19,002 nt of DNA from Bacteroidales bacterium (GTDB lineage Bacteria > Bacteroidota > Bacteroidia > Bacteroidales > WCHB1-69): contig JAEERB010000034.1 of the NCBI GenBank assembly GCA_016285615.1, forward strand, positions 1-19,002, in the 5' to 3' direction. Both the position numbers and the translations under genes were made by a program. The notes below the pieces were generated by a model, which was not told the origin of the DNA, did no database searches, and worked only from the letters and a program-made list of their open reading frames with translations. Below, in pieces: positions 6,349-13,587 of this stretch (the first letter of the stretch is position 1; each line of letters begins with the position of its first letter).

Positions 6349-7337
6349 TCCAACGCCTTGTGGTACTTCGCCGCATTCCGCTCGTGTTCTTGCGGGGTGA
6401 CGGCAAAATTGTGGTAGCCCGACAGGTCCTCTTTGGCGCACATAAACAGATAGTCGTGCGGCATGTAGTGCAACACCGAGTCCACGGTAGAGGTGGCGGG
6501 GATGCGGATAGGTCCAGGGGGCAGTCCTTCGTAGAGATAAGTGTTGTATGGAGAATCGACCTGTGTGTCAATGAGATAAATGCGTGTTTTGGTAAAATCG
6601 CCGAGGGCAAACTTAACCGTCGGGTCGGCTTGTAGTTTCATGCCCCGTTGCAAGCGGTTGAGGTACAGCCCCGCAATAATCGCCTTTTCATCTTCCTTGA
6701 AATTCTCTTCTTCCACAATAGAGGCCAAAGTGACTGCCTCGATGGGCGTCAAGCCCGCGTCGGCCGCCAGCTGCCGCCGCTCGTCGGTCCAAAACTTGAG
6801 GTAGTATTGGTACATCTTGTCCACAAAGTCGGTGTCGCTGATGTTGTAGTAAAACTCGTAGCTGTCGGGAATCATCATGGCGACGCAGTTTTGTGGGTTG
6901 AAACCATAGTTGGCGAGGAAATCGGGGTCGTTGAGCAACGCCGCCAGCTGCTCGGGCCCGAACATGAAATGGTGGTCCACCTTGTCGATGAACTGCTTTT
7001 TGGTGCGTATGTTGTTGAACGTGACTTTGACAGGGTAATGCTGTCCGCGGTAGAGTTGTCGCAGGATTTGAAGGTTGTTGGCGCCTTCGTCGAAGACATA
7101 CTTGCCGTTGCGGATATGTCGCGGATACAGGGTGAGTCGGGCCGCCAAGTTGAAGGTGAACGGCGAGCGCACGAGATTGTTATGTTCTATGGAATCAAGT
7201 ACTTGCGAGTAGGAGGCGTTTGTATGGATGACCAATTTCTGTGAGCCGTTGTGGGCATTGGGAAGCAAGAAGAGGGCTGTGAAACAGAGGCCGCCTGCAA
7301 GGACGAGCAGACTCGTGATGAGGATGGCTTTTTTCAT
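6327..7337 (-). CDS. mltG: Endolytic murein transglycosylase MltG
   Basis: A 336-residue YceG/MltG family protein. MltG is an inner-membrane lytic transglycosylase that cuts nascent glycan strands and is thought to end their polymerisation. Residues 4-25 form the single membrane anchor. A LysM-like region follows (about 33-85). The catalytic domain has IPDSYEFYYNIS (156-167), then TLASIVEEENF with the catalytic Glu209, LYLNRLQRGMKLQADPTVKFAL, and SPYNTYLYEGLPPGPI. The ATG overlaps the stop of the upstream GNAT gene (ATGA), so it is translationally coupled. The last residues (KLKVEN) are encoded by the AT-rich repeat that continues past the stop, so the C terminus may have been reshaped by it. 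The call is secure. Confidence 0.95.
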   Translation of the reverse strand: MKKAILITSLLVLAGGLCFTALFLLPNAHNGSQKLVIHTNASYSQVLDSIEHNNLVRSPFTFNLAARLTLYPRHIRNGKYVFDEGANNLQILRQLYRGQHYPVKVTFNNIRTKKQFIDKVDHHFMFGPEQLAALLNDPDFLANYGFNPQNCVAMMIPDSYEFYYNISDTDFVDKMYQYYLKFWTDERRQLAADAGLTPIEAVTLASIVEEENFKEDEKAIIAGLYLNRLQRGMKLQADPTVKFALGDFTKTRIYLIDTQVDSPYNTYLYEGLPPGPIRIPATSTVDSVLHYMPHDYLFMCAKEDLSGYHNFAVTPQEHERNAAKYHKALDKLKVEN

Positions 7338-7861
7338 CTGCGGGACGGTTTAATACATTGTAGCATCAGCTCGTCTTGATAGCCGTCGCTGGTCAGTATC
7401 CACTCTTTCTTGTTGCCGATAATCTCGAAGCCGGCGTGGGTAAACAGGGTGAGGCTGGCTTCGTTGTCAGCCAGGATGTTACAATAGATTTGATGCAGTT
7501 GCAGCACGTTGAACATGTACTCTTTGATGAGGGCGATGGCCTCGGTGGCGTAGTGCATCTGGCGGTACTGGGCATCAATCAGGATGCCAATGCCGGCGCG
7601 TCGGTGGAACGGGTCGAAGTCGAAAATGTCGATGACGCCGATGGTCTTGCGGTTGTGCAACTCGTCAATCATCAGCCGCAGTTGTTTGCTGGTGTAAATG
7701 TCTTGTGCGGAAGATGCAATGTATTGTTTCAGTGTGAATTGCGAAAACGGCGTTAGCGTATGGCTGATGGTCCAGATGGCTGGATCATTCTCCCAACGGT
7801 AGAGCAGTTCCACATCGTGGGGCTCCAATGCGCGCAGCCGGATTTCGTTTCCTTTTAGCAT
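7334..7861 (-). CDS. GNAT family N-acetyltransferase (RimJ/RimL or SpeG-like)
   Basis: A 175-residue acetyl-CoA-dependent acetyltransferase of the GNAT superfamily. It starts with IRLRALEPHDVELLYRWENDP, as in RimJ/RimL and SpeG-type enzymes. TIGVIDIFDFDPFHRRAGIGILID is the central beta-strand region, with the pantetheine/pyrophosphate loop around RRAGIG and QYRQMHYATEAI. NILADNEASLTLFTHAGFEIIG is the usual C-terminal motif B. The substrate could be a polyamine, an amino sugar or a protein N terminus; sequence does not decide. It overlaps the NlpC/P60 gene before it by seven bases and mltG after it by four, so it is part of a coupled operon with two peptidoglycan enzymes, which suggests, but does not show, a cell-wall-linked substrate. 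Confidence 0.88.
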   Translation of the reverse strand: MLKGNEIRLRALEPHDVELLYRWENDPAIWTISHTLTPFSQFTLKQYIASSAQDIYTSKQLRLMIDELHNRKTIGVIDIFDFDPFHRRAGIGILIDAQYRQMHYATEAIALIKEYMFNVLQLHQIYCNILADNEASLTLFTHAGFEIIGNKKEWILTSDGYQDELMLQCIKPSRR

Positions 7862-8631
7862 GGCAGAATCCTTTTGATGATGCGCAAAGTGTGCGTGTAG
7901 CGGCCTCGCTCTTGGTTGAAGATGCCCGTCTGGTCTATCGGGTCGATGCGTACCAGGCCGCTGGCATGGATAATGCGGCCGGGAGCACAGATGATGCCAG
8001 TATGGATGATCCGTCCCTCTTCGTTTTCAAAGAAGGCCACATCGCCTTCGCGTGCCTCGCCGATAAAATCGACAGTCTCGCCGCAGAGCGCTTGCTGTGA
8101 CGCATCGCGGGGCAGAGTGACACCGCAGCATTTGAATACCACCTGCACAAAGCCCGAGCAGTCGATGCCCGCGGGCGTTCTGCCGCCCCAAAGATAGGGC
8201 GCGTGCAAGTATGCGTGGGCCGTTTGCAAGAGGGTGTCAAGTGTATTTTGCGACTCCTCCTCTGGTGCGGTAATCCTAAATTGGCTGCTGCCTAAGGTCA
8301 CTAAGCCGTTGCTGGGGTAGGGGAACGACGAGCCCAAGAAGATGGGGAAAGAGATGTCGCTTTTTACTTCTTTAATGAAGACGAATAAATCTTTTACAAT
8401 ATATTTATTTGCAGAGAGATATGCGTCTGCTTCGTCATCTTGAAGCGGGTTGAACAGTTTGCGGTCAATCCAGCCTTCGTATTGGCAGTCGGCGGTGGCA
8501 ATCTTAAGCCATTTGCCTTGTTCTTCCAACACGGAATAGGCTTCGCCAAACAGCAGTTGGGAGGCCATTTCAGCGCATTCCGACGGCTCGGTCCGCAGGG
8601 AAATCATCGAAAGGTTGCAGATGCCGTACAT
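7855..8631 (-). CDS. SH3b-NlpC/P60 endopeptidase, gamma-D-Glu-diamino acid type
   Basis: A 258-residue cysteine peptidase. Residues 1-60 form a bacterial SH3 domain (EPSECAEMASQLLFGE, WLKIATADCQYEGWID) and about 130-255 the NlpC/P60 domain. The catalytic set is visible: Cys158 in GIDCSGF, His210 in IIHTGI and His222 in IIHASG. LWGGRTPAGIDCSG and DVAFFENEEGRIIHTG are typical of YkfC-like enzymes, which cut the gamma-D-Glu to diaminopimelate (or Lys) bond in murein peptides. No signal peptide is visible, so it probably works on recycled peptides in the cytoplasm rather than on the wall itself. It starts two bases after the DUF3127 stop and overlaps the GNAT gene, so these are co-transcribed. 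The fold and catalytic residues are secure; the exact substrate is inferred. Confidence 0.9.
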   Translation of the reverse strand: MYGICNLSMISLRTEPSECAEMASQLLFGEAYSVLEEQGKWLKIATADCQYEGWIDRKLFNPLQDDEADAYLSANKYIVKDLFVFIKEVKSDISFPIFLGSSFPYPSNGLVTLGSSQFRITAPEEESQNTLDTLLQTAHAYLHAPYLWGGRTPAGIDCSGFVQVVFKCCGVTLPRDASQQALCGETVDFIGEAREGDVAFFENEEGRIIHTGIICAPGRIIHASGLVRIDPIDQTGIFNQERGRYTHTLRIIKRILPC

Positions 8632-8633
8632 GG

Positions 8634-9035
8634 TTAGAAGGGCAGGTCGTTAGCGTCGTCGGTGGCGGTCAGCGGGTCACCGGGAAATTCGCTGATAGTG
8701 GGTGTCTCTGGCAGGTCGGTGGCGACAGGAGTGGGAGCTGCAGTAGCCACGTTGGCGTCGCCGGCTTTCTCCAATTTCCATGCGCGTACATCGGTGTACC
8801 AGCGACCGTTAAAATTGCGGGATTCCAAATCAAACGACATTTTCACGGTATCGCCAACGGTCATTTGGTCGAGCATGTCAATCTTGTCGGCCCAAAGGTT
8901 GGCACATATTTTGCGCGGATACTGATCAGCGGTTTCAATAACAAATTCCTGTTTTCTCCAACTATTGCCTGCTTTGCTGGTGCCTTCTTGCACGGGCAAT
9001 TTCTCAATAAGTTTTCCTGTAATTTCTAACGACAT
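8634..9035 (-). CDS. DUF3127 protein, OB-fold with SSB-like acidic tip
   Basis: A 133-residue protein of the DUF3127 family, found in Bacteroidota. Residues 2-92 look like a single OB fold: LEITGKLIEKLP, RKQEFVIETADQYPRKICANLWADKIDML, VGDTVKMSFDLESRNFNGRWYTDVRAWKLE. A low-complexity Ala/Pro/Thr linker follows and the protein ends in DANDLPF, very like the DDDIPF tip through which SSB recruits repair proteins. This suggests a single-stranded nucleic-acid-binding role, which I infer and have not seen demonstrated. It is the first gene of the operon with NlpC/P60, GNAT and mltG. It is annotated in some genomes as a single-strand binding protein. Confidence 0.82.
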   Translation of the reverse strand: MSLEITGKLIEKLPVQEGTSKAGNSWRKQEFVIETADQYPRKICANLWADKIDMLDQMTVGDTVKMSFDLESRNFNGRWYTDVRAWKLEKAGDANVATAAPTPVATDLPETPTISEFPGDPLTATDDANDLPF

Positions 9036-9061
9036 GTTGCTTAAGGTTAACGGTTTATATT

Positions 9062-9098
9062 ATTTGTTCTGTGTTCTTTGTTCTTGAATTCTGAATTT
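9062..9098. repeat. Quasi-repeat copy 3' of the MCE gene
   Basis: TTCTGTGTTCTTTGTTCTTG followed by GAATTCTGAATTT fills most of the 61-base spacer between the MCE gene stop and the DUF3127 start. It is nearly the same as 501-528, and in both places the GAATTCTGAATTT block abuts the stop codon of the minus-strand gene. Confidence 0.65.
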
Positions 9099-10074
9099 AT
9101 TTCTTCTTCTCCTTATCTTTTCTGCCGAACAACGAGAAGTGTACGTACCGTTTCGGGTTGGCCTTGAGGTCGATCAACAGTTTGTTGAGGTTGTCGGTTG
9201 TGGCCTCCAGGTTTTTGTAGAGGTTCTCGTCGTTGGCGATTTTACCGAGGTTGCCGTCGCCGCGGTTAATCTTGCTCACCACCTCTTTCACCTCCTCGAT
9301 GGTGCGGTTGGCGTTGAGAATGGTAGCGGCAATGTCGGCTTTGGCAAGCGAGTCGCTAATCTGGTCGATATTAGCCACAATTTCGGTCAACTCGGGTGAG
9401 ATTTCCTTCAGCGTGCTGCCGAATTTCTCCATGTCGGTCATCAGGCGGCTCACTTTGTCCTTGTTGTTGGCCAAAATGCTATTCAAGTGCTCGGTCGATG
9501 ATTCGAGGTTCTCGAGGATCTGCTTGAGGTCTTCGGCGCCGCCTTCCTTGGCGAGTACGTCCTTGAGCGACAGTCCGATAGTGTCAACCGAAGCAAGAAT
9601 ATTGCTGATTTGTCCTTTCATCTCATTGAGGCCGTCGGTCATCTGCGGTACGATGTAGCTGGCCAGCGTGTCCTTGTTGTGGGCAAACTGCTTCGAGTGG
9701 CCCAAGATGATGTTGACGACTGTGCCGCCCAGGATGTCTTTGGGGGCCACTTCAAACTTGGAGTCGGCGGGAATGGAGATTCTTTCGGTCACCAAAATCT
9801 CGGCACAAATGCGGATGGGGTCGGTGCTGATCAGTTTCACATTGGTCACTTTACCCACCTTGTAACCGTTCACCGACACGGGGTCGCTCTCTTGCAGACC
9901 ACCCGAGTTGTCGAACACGGCATAGTAGTAAGTGCGTTTGCCAAAGACATCTATGCCTTTCAAAAAGTTGGTTCCAATCCAGAAAATGATGATGGCTGAG
10001 ATGCACATCAACGCCACCTTGATTTTCTTGGCATTGGCATCTGTATTGTTTTGAGTTTGTTTCTCTTTACCCAT
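9097..10074 (-). CDS. MlaD/MCE family lipid-transport protein
   Basis: A 325-residue inner-membrane-anchored MCE protein, the substrate-binding subunit of Mla-type ABC systems that move phospholipids between the membranes. A basic N terminus (NAKKIK) is followed by one membrane helix at about residues 19-36, then the MCE domain at about 46-125: FDNSGGLQESDPVSVNGYKVGKV, ISIPADSKFEVAPKDILGGTVVNIILG. The rest is a long helical region (about 150-300), probably a coiled-coil needle, with a basic end (FGRKDKEKKK). An in-frame ATG at 10116 would add 14 residues, but it lies inside the likely -7 box, so ATG 10074 is preferred. The partner ATPase and permease (MlaF/MlaE) are not in the window. The family call is secure. 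Confidence 0.9.
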   Translation of the reverse strand: MGKEKQTQNNTDANAKKIKVALMCISAIIIFWIGTNFLKGIDVFGKRTYYYAVFDNSGGLQESDPVSVNGYKVGKVTNVKLISTDPIRICAEILVTERISIPADSKFEVAPKDILGGTVVNIILGHSKQFAHNKDTLASYIVPQMTDGLNEMKGQISNILASVDTIGLSLKDVLAKEGGAEDLKQILENLESSTEHLNSILANNKDKVSRLMTDMEKFGSTLKEISPELTEIVANIDQISDSLAKADIAATILNANRTIEEVKEVVSKINRGDGNLGKIANDENLYKNLEATTDNLNKLLIDLKANPKRYVHFSLFGRKDKEKKK

Positions 10075-10113
10075 AATCGTCGCTTTGATTGATATCCTCA
10101 AAAATGGAATTTG

Positions 10114-10121
10114 CAAAATTA
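10114..10121 (-). promoter_or_regulatory. Candidate -7 promoter box for the MCE gene
   Basis: On the minus strand this is TAATTTTG followed by CA, a full TAnnTTTG match. It lies 40 bases before ATG 10074 and overlaps the alternative ATG at 10116, which argues against that upstream start. Confidence 0.55.
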
Positions 10122-10179
10122 CAAAAAATGTTGAGATGTTGAAATCTGAAATTTATTATGGTTAAGTGCAAGATAGAGA

Positions 10180-10262
10180 AAGTTAAGAAACTAAGGAACT
10201 AAGAAACTAAAGCTTCATCTTAACTCCTTAGTTCCTTAACTTCTTAACTCTATTCACTTCTC
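10180..10262. repeat. Imperfect palindrome of TTAAG/CTAAG words in a divergent spacer
   Basis: The 334-base spacer between the MCE gene and the first Omp28 gene holds a long imperfect inverted repeat. 10182-10210 (GTTAAGAAACTAAGGAACTA region) pairs with 10219-10248 (TCCTTAGTTCCTTAACTTC region): 24 of 29 positions are complementary, with a short loop. It lies outside both -7 boxes (10114-10121 and 10329-10336). The rest of the spacer is AT-rich and I see no gene in it. Confidence 0.65.
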
Positions 10263-10328
10263 ACTTACTCCCCATAAATAATTTTCTAAAAAAAATGAAC
10301 AACCCCGCCAAACCAAAAAAATAAATAT

Positions 10329-10336
10329 TATCTTTG
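10329..10336 (+). promoter_or_regulatory. Candidate -7 promoter box for the Omp28 pair
   Basis: TATCTTTG followed by CA matches TAnnTTTG exactly. It would give a 5' leader of about 65 bases before ATG 10409. No clear -33 element is visible. The frame is open back to a TTG at 10349, but homology and the signal peptide begin at 10409. Confidence 0.6.
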
Positions 10337-10408
10337 CAGCGTTAATTATTGTGCGTAGTTAATACTAACAAATTTATAATCAATAAGAACCAAATTAAAA
10401 ACATTATT

Positions 10409-11224
10409 ATGAAAAAATTATTGTTATTGTTAGCTGCTGTAACTTTGATATTTACGGCTTGTAACAAAGAAGAAAAAGGCAAAAATGACGTTTTTGTCTC
10501 AAAAACAACTATGAACAAGTGTGCAGTGCTGGAAGAATTCACTGGCCAAAACTGCGGTTATTGCCCTGATGGTCACAAGCGTGCCAATCAGATTTTAGCA
10601 GCCCATCCGGATAATTTCTTCATGATTGTCATCCATGGTGGTTATCTGTCAAAACCCGAAATGCAATGCGATGACGCTAAGGCTATTCAGACCTATTTCG
10701 CACCTCGTGGTGTTCCTTACGGTGTTGTTAACCGTGGTGACGCTGTTCTTGATAGAGGCCAATGGAGTGCTAAGGTTTCACAAATCATCGGCGAACCCGC
10801 ATTTGTGAATATAGCTGCCAAAGGTACTATTGATGCTGCTACCCGTACACTGAACCTGACCGTACAATTGTACTATACCGCTAATAGCGATCAGACAACC
10901 AATTATTTGAGTGTGGCTATGATTCAGAATAATATCGAGGCTTCACAGTCGAATGGCAATACAAACCCAGATCAGATGCTGCCCAATGGCAAGTACAACC
11001 ACATGCACATTCTTCGTGACATCATCAACACCGACACTTGGGGTGATGAGATTACCACTACTACGGCTGGCTCATTTGTTGAGAAGAAATACACCTATAC
11101 TATTCCCGACAGAGTTGGTGACTTTGATGTTGACTTGAACAATATCGAATTCATCGCTTTCGTAGCTGACAAACAACACTATTATATCAACAATGCTTGC
11201 AAGGCTGAAATAACTAAAAAATAA
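10409..11224 (+). CDS. Omp28-family lipoprotein with CGYC motif, copy 1
   Basis: A 271-residue lipoprotein. MKKLLLLLAAVTLIFTAC is a lipoprotein signal peptide with Cys18 as the lipidated residue; the next residues (NKEEKGKND) are charged, as in Bacteroidota lipoproteins carried to the cell surface. The mature part begins with CAVLEEFTGQNCGYCPDGHKRAN, a thioredoxin-like segment with Cys49-x-x-Cys52, typical of the Omp28-related family named after Porphyromonas Omp28. The later half, with VQLYYTANSDQTTNYLSV, looks like a beta-sandwich domain. ATG 10409 is chosen because the signal peptide begins there. The gene lies 30 bases before its paralogue and they end at a shared terminator. Codons favour CGT and GGT, which suggests strong expression. 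Whether the CGYC pair is redox-active is not known. Confidence 0.88.
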   Translation: MKKLLLLLAAVTLIFTACNKEEKGKNDVFVSKTTMNKCAVLEEFTGQNCGYCPDGHKRANQILAAHPDNFFMIVIHGGYLSKPEMQCDDAKAIQTYFAPRGVPYGVVNRGDAVLDRGQWSAKVSQIIGEPAFVNIAAKGTIDAATRTLNLTVQLYYTANSDQTTNYLSVAMIQNNIEASQSNGNTNPDQMLPNGKYNHMHILRDIINTDTWGDEITTTTAGSFVEKKYTYTIPDRVGDFDVDLNNIEFIAFVADKQHYYINNACKAEITKK

Positions 11225-11254
11225 TCATTATAAAATCAATAAAACATTACTTCA

Positions 11255-12094
11255 ATGAAAAAAAGTTTTCTTTTATTGCTCGTTCTCGGGCTGGTACTTG
11301 TAGGCTGTAAAGACCCTAAAGATAACCCCGAAGATCCCGATGGTCCCAAGGTTAATCCGAAATGGGTTTCTACCGAAATCACTAAGAAATGCGTTTTGCT
11401 GGAAGAATTCACCGGCCAAGGTTGCGGCTATTGCCCCGATGGTCACCGTCGTGCCAATCTTATTGAAAAAGCCAATCCAGGTCGTTTCTTCCCCGTTAAC
11501 ATTCACGCTGGTGGCTATGCTCGTCCTGAAATGACTTGCGCCGACGCTACCGCTATTCACGATGGTTTCGTAGTTCGTGGTTATCCTATGGGTATGGTTA
11601 ACCGTAACGATGCAGGTGTGGTTGACCGTGGTGCATGGAGCGCCTATTCAAATCAGGAATTCCAAAAGGATGCCTGCGTAAACATGGCTGCTAAAGGTAC
11701 TCTGAATAAATCAACCCGCGAATTCAAGGTAACGGTTGAAATGTACTACACCATCGATGCTCCCGCTGCCAACAACTTCCTGACAGTTTACTTGTTGGAA
11801 GACAGCATCTGGGCTGCACAGAGCAACGGCCAAAAATATAATCCCGACTATTGGGATGACACTAGAAACGCATATTGCCACATGCACGTGCTGAGAGGTA
11901 CTGCTACCGATCCTTGGGGTGTTGAAATCACCGATACTAAGAAAGGTAGCTTGGTTACCAAGGAAATTACTTACACTGTTCCTGAAAAATGCGGTACTCA
12001 GAATATCGATCTGAACCATGTTCATTTCATTGCTTTCGTTTGCCAAGAAAAGAAATACAATGTGCTGAACGTTTGCAACGTGGAAATGCAATAA
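11255..12094 (+). CDS. Omp28-family lipoprotein with CGYC motif, copy 2
   Basis: A 279-residue paralogue of the preceding gene, colinear along the whole length. Cys18 (VLVGC) is the lipidation site and is followed by an acidic stretch (KDPKDNPEDPDG) like the surface-export signals of Bacteroidota lipoproteins. The thioredoxin-like motif is GQGCGYCPDGHRRAN with Cys57 and Cys60. Compared with copy 1 it has several extra cysteines (in KDACVN, AYCHMH, EKCGTQ, FVCQEK), so extra disulfides are possible. Shared blocks include LEEFTGQ, VNR.DA, DRG.WSA, AAKGT, CHMH/NHMH and FIAFV. It ends 18 bases before a strong intrinsic terminator, so the pair forms a two-gene operon. The family call is secure; the function of the family is poorly defined. 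Confidence 0.88.
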   Translation: MKKSFLLLLVLGLVLVGCKDPKDNPEDPDGPKVNPKWVSTEITKKCVLLEEFTGQGCGYCPDGHRRANLIEKANPGRFFPVNIHAGGYARPEMTCADATAIHDGFVVRGYPMGMVNRNDAGVVDRGAWSAYSNQEFQKDACVNMAAKGTLNKSTREFKVTVEMYYTIDAPAANNFLTVYLLEDSIWAAQSNGQKYNPDYWDDTRNAYCHMHVLRGTATDPWGVEITDTKKGSLVTKEITYTVPEKCGTQNIDLNHVHFIAFVCQEKKYNVLNVCNVEMQ

Positions 12095-12112
12095 GCAAAT
12101 CCCTTTAACTTT

Positions 12113-12148
12113 AAAAGGCGGAAAACCATCGGTTTTCCGCCTTTTTTT
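12113..12148 (+). terminator. Strong Rho-independent terminator after the Omp28 pair
   Basis: AAAAGGCGGAAAACC and GGTTTTCCGCCTTTT form a perfect 15-base stem with a 3-base loop (ATC), followed by more T. The minus strand also ends in TTTT after the stem, so it could serve the coaE fusion gene that ends at 12166 from the other side. It is the only textbook intrinsic terminator in the window. Confidence 0.93.
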
Positions 12149-12165
12149 ATCTCTCCCTTCGCCGT

Positions 12166-13512
12166 TTACATGATCTTCTGTGTCTTCAATGTCTCAATCA
12201 GAACTTGGGCAAAGTGCTCGTTGTCGGCTTTGGTGTAACGGCGCTGTGTGAAAATCTGCGCCAAGTTGTCCAATTGGTTCTCCTCGAGTAACTTCAACGT
12301 GTTGGGATGTGCCTCTTTTTCGCGGTACAGGTCGTTGATGCGCTCTTCGGTGTAGTCCTCATACACTTCGTGGTGTATCATGGCTTCAACGGGCAATTTG
12401 TCGGTCAGCTCGGGCGTTTCGGCAGGGTAACCGATGGAGATGCAGGCCGTGGGGAAGACATTCTCGGGCAACTGCAAAATCTCGGCAAAGCGGTCGCAGT
12501 TGTAAGTGATGGTACCTAACCAGCAGATGCCCAAGCCCAGACTTTCGGCGGCAACACAGGCGTTTTGGGCCGCGATAATAGAGTCGGTGACAGCCCATTG
12601 GTAACTTTGCAGGTTGCTGTAGGCTTCGGTGTCGGCCTGGCGGTATTCGCAATATTTGTTGAATCGGTGAATGTCGGCGCAGAAGATGAGCATCAGCGGG
12701 GCGTTGGTGGCGATGGGCTGGTTGAAGTGCAACGGCGCCATCTCGGCCATGCGCTGTTTGTCTTGGATGGCGATAATGCTGTACAGTTGCATGTTTCCCA
12801 TAGTAGAGCCATTGCAGGCGGCTCGCAGTATCAAATCCAATTTGTCGTGCTCGATGGGCTGGTCGGTGAATTGTCGTATGCTGCGATGATTGAGCAGTAC
12901 TTCGATGGCGGAATTGTGCATTTCTCTATTTTTAATATATTGTATAATCTTGTTAACTTGCTGTTGCAGAAACTCTTCCTCGTTGTCGTGGTCGTGGTGG
13001 ATGACAAAGTCGGCACGGCTACATTTCTCCTCTTGCGACATCTGAGCCTCTATCTTGCGACGGATGGTGGCATCGTCTAAGTGTGCATCGCGAATGCGCA
13101 GACGCCGCTGGCGGGTTGCCAGTGAGGCGTCCACCGTGATGACATAGTCGAACTGCTTTTCCAAGCCTCCTTCAAAAATAATGGCCGACTCCATGATGAC
13201 CATAGCCGTGTTCTGCTCTTTGGCCCATTTCGCAAATTCTTGTGATACAAGAGGATGTACGATGCCGTTGACTTTCACCAATGCCTCCTTGTCATTGAAA
13301 ATCACTTGGGTGAGTTTGGCGAACGACAATTGCGAGCCGTCGAAAATGGTATCGCCGAATGCCTGGCGGAGTTGTGCCAGCACCTCAGGGCGGGCGTATA
13401 GTTTCTTGGCCTCGGTATCGGCGTTGAAAACGGGAATGCCCTCACGTTGGAAGATCGCGGAGACATACGTCTTCCCTGTTCCTATTCCTCCGGTGATGGC
13501 AATGGTAATCAT
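12166..13512 (-). CDS. coaE: Dephospho-CoA kinase fused to a nitroreductase
   Basis: One 448-codon frame with two enzymes end to end. Residues 1-197 are CoaE, which phosphorylates dephospho-CoA in the last step of CoA synthesis: P-loop GGIGTGKT (8-15), VFNADTEAKKLY (28-39), VNGIVHPLV (81-89), MESAIIFEGGLE (107-118), ITVDAS and RQRRLRIRD. Residues 198-448 are an FMN nitroreductase of the NfsA/NfrA-like group: NHRSIRQFTDQPI, RAACNGSTMGNMQLYSI, QWAVTDSIIAAQNACVAAESLGLGICWLGTI, and FPTACISIGYP. The junction has no linker: CoaE's natural end (QYIKNRE) runs straight into MHNSAIEVL, and that Met198 (ATG 12919-12921) could be a separate start. ATG 13512 is chosen because an upstream GTG (13533) abuts a hairpin. 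A lost stop codon or sequencing error at the junction is possible. Confidence 0.85.
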   Translation of the reverse strand: MITIAITGGIGTGKTYVSAIFQREGIPVFNADTEAKKLYARPEVLAQLRQAFGDTIFDGSQLSFAKLTQVIFNDKEALVKVNGIVHPLVSQEFAKWAKEQNTAMVIMESAIIFEGGLEKQFDYVITVDASLATRQRRLRIRDAHLDDATIRRKIEAQMSQEEKCSRADFVIHHDHDNEEEFLQQQVNKIIQYIKNREMHNSAIEVLLNHRSIRQFTDQPIEHDKLDLILRAACNGSTMGNMQLYSIIAIQDKQRMAEMAPLHFNQPIATNAPLMLIFCADIHRFNKYCEYRQADTEAYSNLQSYQWAVTDSIIAAQNACVAAESLGLGICWLGTITYNCDRFAEILQLPENVFPTACISIGYPAETPELTDKLPVEAMIHHEVYEDYTEERINDLYREKEAHPNTLKLLEENQLDNLAQIFTQRRYTKADNEHFAQVLIETLKTQKIM

Positions 13513-13534
13513 GGTCTTTATGCTAAATGACACA

Positions 13535-13564
13535 ACACCCTTTCGCCGTAAGGCGAGAGGGTGT
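13535..13564 (-). terminator. Hairpin between yajC and the coaE fusion
   Basis: A 13-base stem with one G-U pair and a 4-base loop (GGCGA/TCGCC core, ACACCC/GGGTGT outer part). On the minus strand it lies 23 bases after the yajC stop and ends 22 bases before the coaE ATG at 13512. Only a broken T-run follows, so it may be a leaky terminator, an RNA-processing site or an attenuator rather than a full stop. Confidence 0.5.
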
Positions 13565-13587
13565 GTAAAGGTTTGACTGCCAGTATG

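Noticed and set aside
6327..9035. The DUF3127-NlpC/P60-GNAT-MltG operon as a toxin, effector or defence system.
   Set aside because: Each product fits a housekeeping family, the NlpC/P60 protein lacks a signal peptide or delivery domain, and no immunity or regulatory gene is present.
11880..11895. CACGTG core that might be part of a parS site.
   Set aside because: The flanks do not form the TGTTnCACGTGnAACA palindrome and it lies within the second Omp28 gene. A second CACGTG near 18713 fails for the same reason.
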